From contig NZ_JOEY01000002.1 in NCBI RefSeq assembly GCF_000718165.1, positions 62,001 to 126,000 of the forward strand: DNA of 64,000 nucleotides, given 5' to 3'. The position numbers and the translations under genes were made by a program. Positions 26,112-34,400 of the stretch are shown piece by piece. Position 1 is the first letter of the stretch. Every line of letters starts with the position of its first letter. Source of the DNA: Streptomyces fulvoviolaceus (lineage in GTDB: Bacteria > Actinomycetota > Actinomycetes > Streptomycetales > Streptomycetaceae). Under the pieces are notes generated by a model. The model was not told the DNA's origin and ran no database searches. It was given only the letters and a program-made list of their open reading frames with translations.

Positions 26112-26126
26112 CTGACTGACCGTCAG
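26112..26126. promoter_or_regulatory. Operator CTGAC-N5-GTCAG upstream of AMP-forming ligase
   Basis: CTGAC-TGACC-GTCAG, 21 bp before the ATG at 26147. Matches the consensus CTGAC-N2-RCC-GTCAG. Confidence 0.72.
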
Positions 26127-26146
26127 CTAAGTGGCAGGGGGCCGTC

Positions 26147-27679
26147 ATGAACGACACCGCGCACGCCCTGAGTTCCTCCCGCACCCTCTGGGAACTGGTC
26201 GCCCGCCGTGCCGACCTCACCCCCGACCGCCCGGTCCTCCTCCAGGACGACCGCACCCTGACCTTCGGAGAACTACGCGCGCGTGCCGAGCGCGTGGCGG
26301 CCGGCCTGCACAGCATGGGCGTACGCCCCGGCACGGTCGTGGCCTGGCAGCTGCCCACCCGGATCGAGACGGCCCTGCTGTCCTTCGCCCTGGCCCGCCT
26401 GGGCGCCGTACAGACGCCGATCATTCCCTTCTACCGGGACCGCGAGGTCGGCTTCGCGCTCCGGGAGTCGAAGGCGGAGTTCTTCGCGATACCCGGCGAA
26501 TGGCGCGGCTTCGACCACACGGAGATGGCGCGACGACTCGGCGCGAAGGGGGTCTTCGAGGCGTACGACGCGCTGCCCGAGGGCGATCCGGCCGTGCTTC
26601 CCGCCCCGCCCGCCGAGGGCACCTCGGTGCGCTGGATCTACTGGACCTCGGGCACCACCTCCGACCCCAAGGGCGTGCTGCACACGGACCGTTCGCTGAT
26701 CGCGGGGGGCTCGTGCCTCGCGCACGCGCTGCGTCTGTCCGCCGACGACGTGGGCTCGATGGCGTTCCCGTACGCCCACATCGCCGGGCCCGACTACACG
26801 GTGATGCTGCTGCTGTACGGCTTCCCCGCGGTGATGTTCGAGCAGTTCGCGCTGCCGGACGCGCTGGAGGGGTACCGCAAGCACGGGGTGACGGTGGCGG
26901 GCGGGTCGACGGCCTTCTATTCGATGTTCCTGACGGAACAGCGCAAGCAGCCGGACTCCCCCGTGATCCCTTCCCTGCGGCTGCTCGCGGGCGGCGGGGC
27001 GCCCAAGCCGCCGGAGATCTACCACTCCGTCGTACGGGAGATGGGGGTGCAGCTCACTCACGGGTACGGCATGACCGAGGTGCCGATGATCACCATGGGT
27101 TCGCCGGACGACACCACGGAGAACCTGGCGACGACCGAAGGACGGCCGCCGGAGGGGATGGAGATACGGATCGTCGACGGGGAGGTGCGGTTGCGCGGGG
27201 AGGCCGTGTGCCAGGGGTATCTGGACGCGGCGCAGACCGCCGAGGCCTTCGACGGGGACGGGTTCCTGCGGACCGGTGACCTGGGGCAGCTGACCGGGAG
27301 CGGGCATCTGGTGCTCACCGGGCGGCTCAAGGACGTGATCATCCGCAAGGGCGAGAACATCTCGGCGAAGGAGATCGAGGACCTGCTGGCCGCGCATCCG
27401 GCGATCGGGGACGTGGCCGTGATCGGACTGCCGGACGCCGAGCGCGGGGAGCGGGTGTGCGCGGTGGTGGAACAGCCGCCGGGGGCCGAGAAGTTGACCT
27501 TGGACGCGATGACCTCGTATCTGCGCGCGGAAGGGCTGTCGACGCACAAGCTGCCGGAGCAGCTGGAGGTGGTGGACGCCCTTCCGCGGAACGAGACGCT
27601 GCGGAAGGTCCTCAAGTACAAGTTGCGCGAACGCTACCGGGATTCAATCGCAGTGCATCGGCCTTCAGGCCGATGGTGA
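26147..27679 (+). CDS. AMP-forming acyl-CoA synthetase with 3' end rewritten by an IS
   Basis: A 510-residue class I adenylate-forming enzyme: P-loop IYWTSGTTSDPKGVLHT (~165-180), LAGGGAPKPPE, A5 motif HGYGMTEVPM, A7 FLRTGDLGQL, A8 GRLKDVIIRKGENISAKEIEDLL, and a C-terminal RNETLRKVLKYKLR with the catalytic Lys. It activates a carboxylic acid to an acyl-CoA. The shift from DSI to AVHRPSGRW at the C-terminus falls exactly at the predicted left end of the IS200/IS605 element (27649), so the last nine residues and the stop codon come from the IS hairpin. All catalytic motifs precede it, so the enzyme probably still works. A canonical operator (26112) sits upstream. Confidence 0.92.
   Translation: MNDTAHALSSSRTLWELVARRADLTPDRPVLLQDDRTLTFGELRARAERVAAGLHSMGVRPGTVVAWQLPTRIETALLSFALARLGAVQTPIIPFYRDREVGFALRESKAEFFAIPGEWRGFDHTEMARRLGAKGVFEAYDALPEGDPAVLPAPPAEGTSVRWIYWTSGTTSDPKGVLHTDRSLIAGGSCLAHALRLSADDVGSMAFPYAHIAGPDYTVMLLLYGFPAVMFEQFALPDALEGYRKHGVTVAGGSTAFYSMFLTEQRKQPDSPVIPSLRLLAGGGAPKPPEIYHSVVREMGVQLTHGYGMTEVPMITMGSPDDTTENLATTEGRPPEGMEIRIVDGEVRLRGEAVCQGYLDAAQTAEAFDGDGFLRTGDLGQLTGSGHLVLTGRLKDVIIRKGENISAKEIEDLLAAHPAIGDVAVIGLPDAERGERVCAVVEQPPGAEKLTLDAMTSYLRAEGLSTHKLPEQLEVVDALPRNETLRKVLKYKLRERYRDSIAVHRPSGRW
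27656..27675 (+). repeat. IS left-end hairpin
   Basis: 8-bp perfect stem, TTCA loop. It is the TnpA-recognised LE structure, and also encodes the last residues of the upstream ligase. A second, internal hairpin (TGTCCGGC-GGA-GCCGGACA, 27720-27738) follows. Confidence 0.8.
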
Positions 27680-27806
27680 GGCGAATCTGATGGTGGCGGC
27701 GCGGAGCGTCGCGGTTTCCTGTCCGGCGGAGCCGGACACTGCGTGGTCACCATGCACGGCGCGGAGCGCGGTGCGTGGTCGGGTCCCGGTGTAGCCGGGG
27801 TGGTGC

Positions 27807-28223
27807 TCATGTCGGCCGGTTCTGTTGCTCGATGTACTGCCTGACCGCGGAGAGCGGGGCGCCGCCCACAGTCCCGGCGAAGTAGGACCCCGACCACAGC
27901 TTGTTGGCCCGCCAGTAGTGGCGTACCAGATCGGGGAACTCCTGGCGCAAACGGCGGGAGGAGACGCCCTTGAGGGAGTTGACCAGCTTGGTGACGGCGA
28001 CCTTGGGCGGGAAGTTCACGAGCAGATGCACGTGGTTGTCCGCGCCGTTGAACTCGACCAGCTCGCACTCGAAGTCCGCGCACACCGCCCGCATAATCTC
28101 CTCCATCCGCACCAGATGAACATCGCTGAACACCTCGTGCCAGAACTTGGTCACGAAGACCAAATGAACATGCATCACGAAAGTACAGTGCCGACCAGTT
28201 CTGATCTTCTGAATCTCAGCCAT
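27807..28223 (-). CDS. tnpA: IS200/IS605 transposase TnpA (HUH, single-Tyr)
   Basis: 138 residues from ATG 28223 (MAEIQKIRTGRHCTFVMHVHLVFVTKF). It has the HUH metal motif (NHVHLLVNFPP) and the catalytic tyrosine near the C-terminus (AVRQYIEQQN). The length matches the family, so the gene appears intact. It cuts and rejoins single-stranded DNA at the LE/RE hairpins. Divergent from tnpB with ~25 bp between starts. Confidence 0.95.
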   Translation of the reverse strand: MAEIQKIRTGRHCTFVMHVHLVFVTKFWHEVFSDVHLVRMEEIMRAVCADFECELVEFNGADNHVHLLVNFPPKVAVTKLVNSLKGVSSRRLRQEFPDLVRHYWRANKLWSGSYFAGTVGGAPLSAVRQYIEQQNRPT

Positions 28224-28248
28224 AACCCAAGTATGTATCGTGGCCGTC

Positions 28249-29472
28249 ATGCAGCTCCGGTACAGCTTCCGCCTGTACCCGAACCCTGTGCAGCGCACCG
28301 CGTTAGCCCAGGCGTTCGGGTGTGCCCGCGTCGTGTTCAACGACGCGGTGCGCGCCCGTGAGGACGCAAGGGCGAAGGGCAAGCCGTTTCCGGAGGCCGG
28401 GGAGCTGTCGAAGAAGCTGATCACCGAGGCCAAGCGGAGCAAGGACCGGTCCTGGCTGGGCGAAGTCTCCGCCGTAGTCCTCCAGCAGTCCCTGCGCGAC
28501 GCCGAGGCTGCCTACAAGAACTTTTTCGCCGCACTCAAGGGCACCCGCAAGGGGCCGAAACTGGGCCCGCCCCGCTTCAAGTCCCGCAAGGACAACCGGC
28601 AGTCGGTCCGGTTCACCGCCAACGCCCGCTGGAAGATCACCCCGAAGGGCCGGCTCGCCCTGCCGAAGATCGGCGAGGTGAGGGTGAAATGGTCCCGCTC
28701 GCTGCCCGCTGCGCCCTCCTCGGTCACGGTGATCAAGGATGCGGCCGGCCGGTACTTCGCCTCCTTCGTCATCGCCACCGACCCCGCCACCGACCTCACC
28801 ACAGTGCCCGACACCGAGCAGAGGGTTGGTATCGACCTGGGCCTGACCCACTTCGCGGTCCTGTCCGACGGCACGAAGATCGGCTCCCCGCGGTTCCTAC
28901 GCCGCGCGGAGAAAAAACTGAAGAAGGCCCAGCGGGAGCTGTCCCGCAAACAGAAGGGATCGAAGAACCGGGAGAAGGCCCGCCTGAAAGTCGCCCGCGC
29001 CCACGTGAGCGTGGCCGATGCCCGCCGCGAGTTCCACCACCAGCTCTCCACCAAGCTGATCCGCGAGAACCAAGCGATCGGCGTGGAGAACCTGGCGGTC
29101 AACGGGCTCGCGCGCACCCGGCTGGCCAAATCCGTGCACGACGCCGGATGGTCCTCCTTCGTGAACATGCTGGAGTACAAGGCGGCACGTTACGGCCGCA
29201 CTCTCGTGAAGATCGGCCGATTCGAGCCGACCTCCCAGACCTGCTCCGCCTGCGGCCACCGGGACGGCCCTAAACCTCTCCACATCCGCACCTGGACCTG
29301 CCCCGCCTGCCAGACGGTCCACGACCGGGACACCAATGCCGCGATCAACGTGAAAACGGCCGCCGGACTGGCGGTTACAGCCTGTGGAGTGCAGGTAAGA
29401 CCGGAACTTGTTCCGGCCCAGCGCAGAGAAACAGGAAGCCACGGATTCCCGCTCGAACCCTGTGCCACGTAG
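28249..29472 (+). CDS. tnpB: RNA-guided endonuclease TnpB
   Basis: About 407 residues from ATG 28249 (MQLRYSFRLYPNPVQRTALAQ); a GTG at 28240 is also in frame. N-terminal helix-turn-helix-like domain, then the RuvC-like nuclease: first Asp in GIDLGLTHFAVLSDG, Glu in GVENLAVNGL, four-cysteine zinc ribbon TCSACGHRDGPKP...WTCPACQTVHDRDTNAA holding the last Asp. All catalytic residues are present, so it should be an active, RNA-guided nuclease that cuts DNA next to a TAM equal to the element's target (predicted TCAAT). Its guide RNA is expected from the 3' end of the gene and the right end. Confidence 0.95.
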   Translation: MQLRYSFRLYPNPVQRTALAQAFGCARVVFNDAVRAREDARAKGKPFPEAGELSKKLITEAKRSKDRSWLGEVSAVVLQQSLRDAEAAYKNFFAALKGTRKGPKLGPPRFKSRKDNRQSVRFTANARWKITPKGRLALPKIGEVRVKWSRSLPAAPSSVTVIKDAAGRYFASFVIATDPATDLTTVPDTEQRVGIDLGLTHFAVLSDGTKIGSPRFLRRAEKKLKKAQRELSRKQKGSKNREKARLKVARAHVSVADARREFHHQLSTKLIRENQAIGVENLAVNGLARTRLAKSVHDAGWSSFVNMLEYKAARYGRTLVKIGRFEPTSQTCSACGHRDGPKPLHIRTWTCPACQTVHDRDTNAAINVKTAAGLAVTACGVQVRPELVPAQRRETGSHGFPLEPCAT

Positions 29473-29545
29473 CGGCACAGCAACGAACGGGAAGGCCAGA
29501 ATCCTCGGGGTTCACCCCGAGGAGCAAGTCAATCGGGGACGGTGA
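29390..29545 (+). ncRNA. Predicted TnpB omega (right-end) RNA with guide
   Basis: By analogy with characterised TnpB systems, the RNA comes from the 3' part of tnpB plus the right end, with the guide beginning immediately after the element (here after 29533, CGGGGACGG...). The right-end hairpin 29503-29522 would be the last scaffold stem. The 5' limit is a guess. Confidence 0.45.
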
Positions 29546-30041
29546 AGTAGCGGGCGAAGGCCGGCACGATCTCGGCTTCTCCCACCTTGCCGTCGCCGTC
29601 GGCGTCGAGTGCGGCGGCAGCGGCCTGCGCGATGTCCTCGCCCACGCCCAGAATCCTGAGGACACGCGCGGTGTCGGCGACGGTGGCCGCTCCGTCGCCG
29701 TCCTGGTCGGCGACGTCAAGGGCCGCGTGCAGGAAGGGGCGGGCGATCTCGGCGAACCGGTCGGGGGTGTCCCGCAGACGCTTGACCGCGCCGTTCACGA
29801 ACTCGTCCCGGGTGATCCGCTGGTCGCCGTCCCGGTCCGCTATCCCGGCCATGCCCTGCCAGAACGCCTCCGCGCCCAGGTATAGCGCCTGTCCCTTGTC
29901 GGACCGGGCCGGCGTGCCGAACTCCGCGAGCAGGGCTTTGGCCGCCACGTTGAAGTCCTCGCGGTCGATGTAGCCGTTGCCGTCCTGGTCGAAGGTGGCG
30001 AACCGGGCGGCGATCCTGCGCTCGTACTCGCTGCTGACCAT
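29529..30041 (-). CDS. EF-hand calcium-binding protein (calerythrin-like)
   Basis: 170 residues with four EF-hand loops: DQDGNGYIDREDF (~18-30), DRDGDQRITRDEF (~70-82), DQDGDGAATVADT (~113-125, last position Thr-poor for calcium) and DADGDGKVGEAEI (~148-160). The layout matches sarcoplasmic/calerythrin-type cytosolic calcium-binding proteins of Streptomyces (calcium sensor or buffer). Its stop codon (29529-29531) lies inside the terminal TCAAT of the IS, so the IS abuts this gene without disrupting it. Confidence 0.92.
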   Translation of the reverse strand: MVSSEYERRIAARFATFDQDGNGYIDREDFNVAAKALLAEFGTPARSDKGQALYLGAEAFWQGMAGIADRDGDQRITRDEFVNGAVKRLRDTPDRFAEIARPFLHAALDVADQDGDGAATVADTARVLRILGVGEDIAQAAAAALDADGDGKVGEAEIVPAFARYFTVPD

Positions 30042-30145
30042 CTCTTTCGGGCCGCCTCACGTCATCTCGGGGTGCGTCTGGCACGGAGCGTACGACGCGG
30101 GGGCCTCTCCGGGCGCGGGAAAGCGGCGCTTGTGCCAAGACCGGG

Positions 30146-30171
30146 GGAATTTTGGGACAACGGTGTGGTCT
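30146..30171 (+). promoter_or_regulatory. Candidate ECF-type promoter before second trypsin module
   Basis: GGGGGAAT followed by 17 bases and GTCT, resembling the GGAAT-N18-GTT spacing of SigR/SigE-type promoters. It lies ~75 bp before the Trypco1 start. Single weak match. Confidence 0.3.
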
Positions 30172-30246
30172 AGTGACAGCCCCCTCCTTCAGGCGGCCCT
30201 TCGGGTCTACGCTGCCATGCAACGGGGACGACTCAGGGGGGCGGGC

Positions 30247-30576
30247 ATGCCCGATCAGGACGCTCCCGCGCTCGTGCGCATCGAGACTGTGGAGACCGAT
30301 GCGCGCGGTACGCACCAGATCAGCAGCAGAACGCGGCGTTCGGCCCCGCTGGCCGAGCGTTCCGAAGAAGTGCAGGAAGCCATCCGGCAGGCGACGGTCC
30401 TCGCCCAGGAGTCCCTGGCCCAGGTGCCCGAGCGGCACGGCTGGGCGGTCAGCAGTGTGGCGGTCACCTTCGGCCTGACACTCTCGGCCGAGGCCGGGGT
30501 CATCCTGTCGAAGGCGTCAGCGGAGGCATCCCTCGAGGTGACGCTCACAGTAGAACGGACCGACGGTGCGCCATGA
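30247..30576 (+). CDS. Trypsin-co-occurring small protein (CU044_2847 / Trypco1 type), second copy
   Basis: 109 residues from ATG 30247 (MPDQDAPALVRIETVE), with AGGGGGG six bases upstream. The C-terminal half WAVSSVAVTFGLTLSAEAGVILSKASAEASLEVTLTVERT parallels the protein at 10515-10844 (EVSVEFGVELSLGKEGL...AAVKVTLSW). It overlaps the trypsin gene by 4 bp, so the two are made together. Role inferred: regulatory partner of the protease. Confidence 0.8.
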   Translation: MPDQDAPALVRIETVETDARGTHQISSRTRRSAPLAERSEEVQEAIRQATVLAQESLAQVPERHGWAVSSVAVTFGLTLSAEAGVILSKASAEASLEVTLTVERTDGAP

Positions 30577-31406
30577 GCAGGGGCGCGTACGACGAGTTCT
30601 GGGTGCGGATCTGCCAGGGCGGACCGCCTCTGGGCGCCGGGCTCCTGGTGACGCGGAGCTTCGTCCTCACCGCCCTGCACGTGCTGGGGGACATGGCGTC
30701 CGATGACGTACGCCTGGATCTTTACCTGCCGGACGGCCGGCGGCTACCAGGTCGGCTGTGCGACAAGGTCGAGGAGGCGGATCTCGCGCTGATCGCGGTC
30801 CTCGACGCCCACACGTACGACCTGCCGGCCGCGCCGCACACCAACCGTCCCCGGCCTGCTGTCGCCTGGCACGGCACCTACCGGCCGCCGGACACCAAGT
30901 CCTCGCTGAGCGGGGAGGTCACGCACGCGCCGATCACTCATCCCAGCGACCGGCACGGCACGTTCACGGGGCTACAACTGACCGTCACCCAGTTGCTGCA
31001 CGAGTTCGCGGGCTACTCGGGCAGCCCGGTGCACGAGGGCCGCTACGGGGCCGACCCCAGTGAGCGGCCCGTCGTGGGCATCCTCATGGAGCAGGAGCTC
31101 AGTCGGGCGGACGGCAGCCATGATACGAACGTGGTGTACGCGGCATCCGTGCTGGACGCCGTTGAGCGTTTCCCGTATTTCGACGTCGGCCATCTGAGCG
31201 ACGTGGTGGCGGGGAAACCGATGGTGCCGCCGCGCCCCCCGGACGAGCCCCGCCGGGCCCCCGAAGGCGCCGATGTCAAGGGCTACTTGAAGCGGATCAA
31301 GCAGTTGCTGGAGGACGATCTCATCACGCCGCGCGAGGCCGCGAAGCGCCGAGAGCGGGCCATGCGCACACTGGACGAGATGTTGGGCGGGCCTTCGGGT
31401 GACTGA
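30573..31406 (+). CDS. Cytosolic trypsin-like serine protease
   Basis: 277 residues. Catalytic triad: His in VLTALHVLGD, Asp in EEADLALIAVL, Ser in FAGYSGSPVHEG. It has no signal peptide, unlike degradative trypsins, so it probably acts inside the cell. The C-terminal ~45 residues (VKGYLKRIKQLLEDDLITPREAAKRRERAMRTLDEML) look like a SHOCT-type helical oligomerisation motif. Coupled on both sides: 4-bp overlap with Trypco1 and 8-bp overlap with the membrane lipase gene. In conflict-type loci such a protease activates or destroys a partner after a trigger. Confidence 0.88.
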   Translation: MSRGAYDEFWVRICQGGPPLGAGLLVTRSFVLTALHVLGDMASDDVRLDLYLPDGRRLPGRLCDKVEEADLALIAVLDAHTYDLPAAPHTNRPRPAVAWHGTYRPPDTKSSLSGEVTHAPITHPSDRHGTFTGLQLTVTQLLHEFAGYSGSPVHEGRYGADPSERPVVGILMEQELSRADGSHDTNVVYAASVLDAVERFPYFDVGHLSDVVAGKPMVPPRPPDEPRRAPEGADVKGYLKRIKQLLEDDLITPREAAKRRERAMRTLDEMLGGPSGD

Positions 31407-34400
31407 GCACACCGGGCCAGCGTGGGAGCAGCGGATCGACTCCGCCGAGCGGGCCGTGCGCGGTGAGCCCGGCTCGCTGGACGCGCTGCGCGCCCTCCTC
31501 ACCGGCTTGCCCGACGACCCTGAACTCCTCAACACCCCTGAGGACGCAAAGGACTTCGCGTATCTCGTCGCACTGGCGCGCGAGCTGGCCGAGGATGTCG
31601 ACACGACACTGGAGGTGGCCGAAGCCTGGATCGAGTCGGAGCGCGTCCCCCTGCCCTATCGGTGCGTGGTGCACAACCGGCTCGCCGCCGCCCTCATCGA
31701 CGCTGGAGGCGCCCACCTCGACATGGCGCTGACCGCGCTCGAATCGGCGCTGGACTCGGCAGGCACCGCTATCGAGAGGGCGCACACGTACGCGCGCCTC
31801 GCCCTGTGCGCCGCCGAACAGGGCAAGTGGCCCGTTGCGGAGTCCCACGCCCGGAAAGGGCGGGACCTGAGCCGCTCGGTACCGGAATCCGGACCGCGCC
31901 TCGACCTGCTCCTGCGCACGACGTCCGTCCTCTTCCTGGCGGCGCGCCGGGCCGGGGACGACGACCGCGTCCGGCGTCTCGCACGCGACCTCGAAGAGCT
32001 GGGCTTGCAGCAGATCGACCGCTACGGAAGCGCTCATCCCCGGGCTCTGGAGGCCCTGGTCGCCATGGCCTCGGCCAAGCACGAAACCGCCGTGCTGGAC
32101 GGCGACTTGACGAGCATGGAGCGGCTCACCGACGTGCTCGCGGTGGCGGCCCAGCGGTCGTCGACCACGCTGGGGATGCGGCATCCGCAGGCCAAGGCAG
32201 TACGTACCGCGCTCACTCGCGCCCACGAGACGACCAGTCGGACGCGCGCCGACCTGAGCACCACCGCGACCGAGCCCGGCGTCCACGACCGCCTCGTCCT
32301 GGAACTACTCGTGCACGGCATCGACGACGCCAGCCCCGCGCGAATGCTGAACGACCCGCACGTCGTCCAGGTCGGCGGCGACGACATCGCGGGCCTGCAC
32401 CGCAGGGCCGCCGACGTGGACGCGGAGCAGCGGCCGGAGGACTACCGGGACCGCCCGGTGTGCGAGGCGTACCGCTGGCCGCGCCTCTCGCCGGGCAACC
32501 CGGGCCGCTTGCTGTGGTTCCTCCTGCTGCCCTTCATGGTCGTGAACCTCGCCCACTGGATGCGCCCGCCTGCCCGCGGCCACCAGCGCCTGGTCCGCCT
32601 GCACGGGCTGCTGGTCCGGCTCACGGCGCTCAGCCTGACAGTGGCAATGGTGGTGGGAGCCTGCATGCTCTCCATGGATTTGGTCGCCTGGCAGTGCGCG
32701 GGCAGCCCCGCCTGCGCCGACGGGCAGCGGTTCTGGCTGGGTTTCATGGCGGTGGACTCCAGCAGTGGGGGAAGCAGGCCCGGTCTTCGGCTCGCCATCG
32801 GTGCGTTGCCACCGTGCCTGCTCATCGCCGTCCTGTGGCGGATCTCCCGGAACAGCGCGAACCCGTTCGAGTCCGCGATGCCGCTTCCCCGGACCCATAC
32901 GTCGGAACCGGACGACGAGGCGTACGAGCCGACCCAGTCGGCCCTCACCCGGCCCGGGTTCTGGTACGGGCGGCGCCTGCTGGCCCGGTTGCATGCGATG
33001 CACACGGCGGCCGGGCTGCTCGTCGTCGCCGCGCTGCTGGTCGCCGCACCGGCGCGGTTCGACAGAGAGCCCGGCGGATCGGCCGCCCTGTGCACGGTGG
33101 GCTTGATCCTCAGCGTCCTGACCGCCACAGGCTTCCTGATCACGGTGGCGGCGGTCTGCCGCAGGGGCCGCAGCGAGAGACGGCTCCGTAGGGACCTCGA
33201 CCGGGACGTCGTGCGGGCCCTGCCCGCCATCTCGGTCGCGCTGGTCGTGCTGGGCCTCTACTACACGGCGTGGCCCCGGCCCGGCTGGCGGTCAACGGGA
33301 CGCCTGCCGCTCAGTGAGACCGTCTACTCCCTGGGACCGGTGGTTCAGGGCTTGATCGTGGTGGCACTGGCCCTGGTCGGCCGACAGCTGCATCGCAGCA
33401 TGCCAGGGACCCGTATCCTGTTGCGCGGTCTCGCGCCCGCGGCCGCCGTGATGTTGGCGTGCGCTCTGTACAGCATGGCGATCGCGGGTGCCGTCCAGGG
33501 ACTCGCGGACTGGCTTGGACGGTACCGAGAGGTCGGCGGGGTGGACAGCCCGATCACTGGCCCACCCCCGCTGGTCACCTGGCAGATGTCCGCCATCCCC
33601 GTACTACTGCTACTGGTGGCGTATCAGGCGCAATTCGTCGGCCTCCAACTCCAGCGGCGGAGAAGGAAGTTACGCACCGTCGTAACGTCCGAATACCCGG
33701 ACGAACACCCGGACCTCCGGCGTGTGGAGCGCATCGTGGCAGCCCGTGCGCGCGCCCAGGTCACCGACCTCCTCCCGGTACTGATGGGCAGCGCAGCCAT
33801 GGCCGTCCTTCTGCTGAACCTGGGCACGCTGATCGGCGCTGCCACCACGGGCGGCTCCCCCGGCCAGGCCACAGCGTCGGCGGCGGCCCCGGCATGGCAA
33901 CTTGTCGATACCGTGCAGAACTTCGGGTCCTGGCTGATCGCCGCCTCCGCTCTGTTCTTCCTCAATTCCAGCCGCAAGGCCTCTCGTGACACGCCTTCGC
34001 GCGGACTGATCGGAATCGTCTGGGAGTTGGGCACATTCCTGCCCCGGGCCGCCCACCCCTTCTCTCGGCTCTGCTCCTCAGAGCGGACCGTCCCCGATCT
34101 CGCCTGGCGAATGGCGTCCTGGCTGGCGGAGCCCGGCAGACGGATCCTGGTGTCGGCGCACTCGCAGGGCAGCATGCTCGCGGTCGCCGCGATCTGGCAG
34201 CTCGACCGCGCGGCGCGCCAGCGCGTTCACCTGCTCACCTACGGCTCACCGTTGGAGCGGCTGTACGGACGTCTGTTTCCGGCGTACTTCGGACCTGGCC
34301 AGCTGAGGGCCTTCCACGCCGACGTGGCGGGCTGGCGGAATCTGTGGCGAGCCACCGATCCCATCGGGGGCCCTGTGCGCGTCGACCAGGGCGTCGGCAC

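Larger units (their letters stand above)
27649..29533. mobile_element. IS200/IS605-family element, complete
   Basis: A 1885-bp element with divergent tnpA (Y1 transposase) and tnpB (RNA-guided nuclease). Both ends carry subterminal hairpins with the same loop: left CATCGGCC-TTCA-GGCCGATG (27656-27675) and right CCTCGGGG-TTCA-CCCCGAGG (29503-29522). TCAAT occurs just outside the left end (27644-27648) and as the last five bases of the right end (29529-29533), the arrangement expected when the element inserts 3' of its pentanucleotide target. No target duplication is made by this family. The boundaries rest on the TCAAT match and are probable, not proven. Confidence 0.85.
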
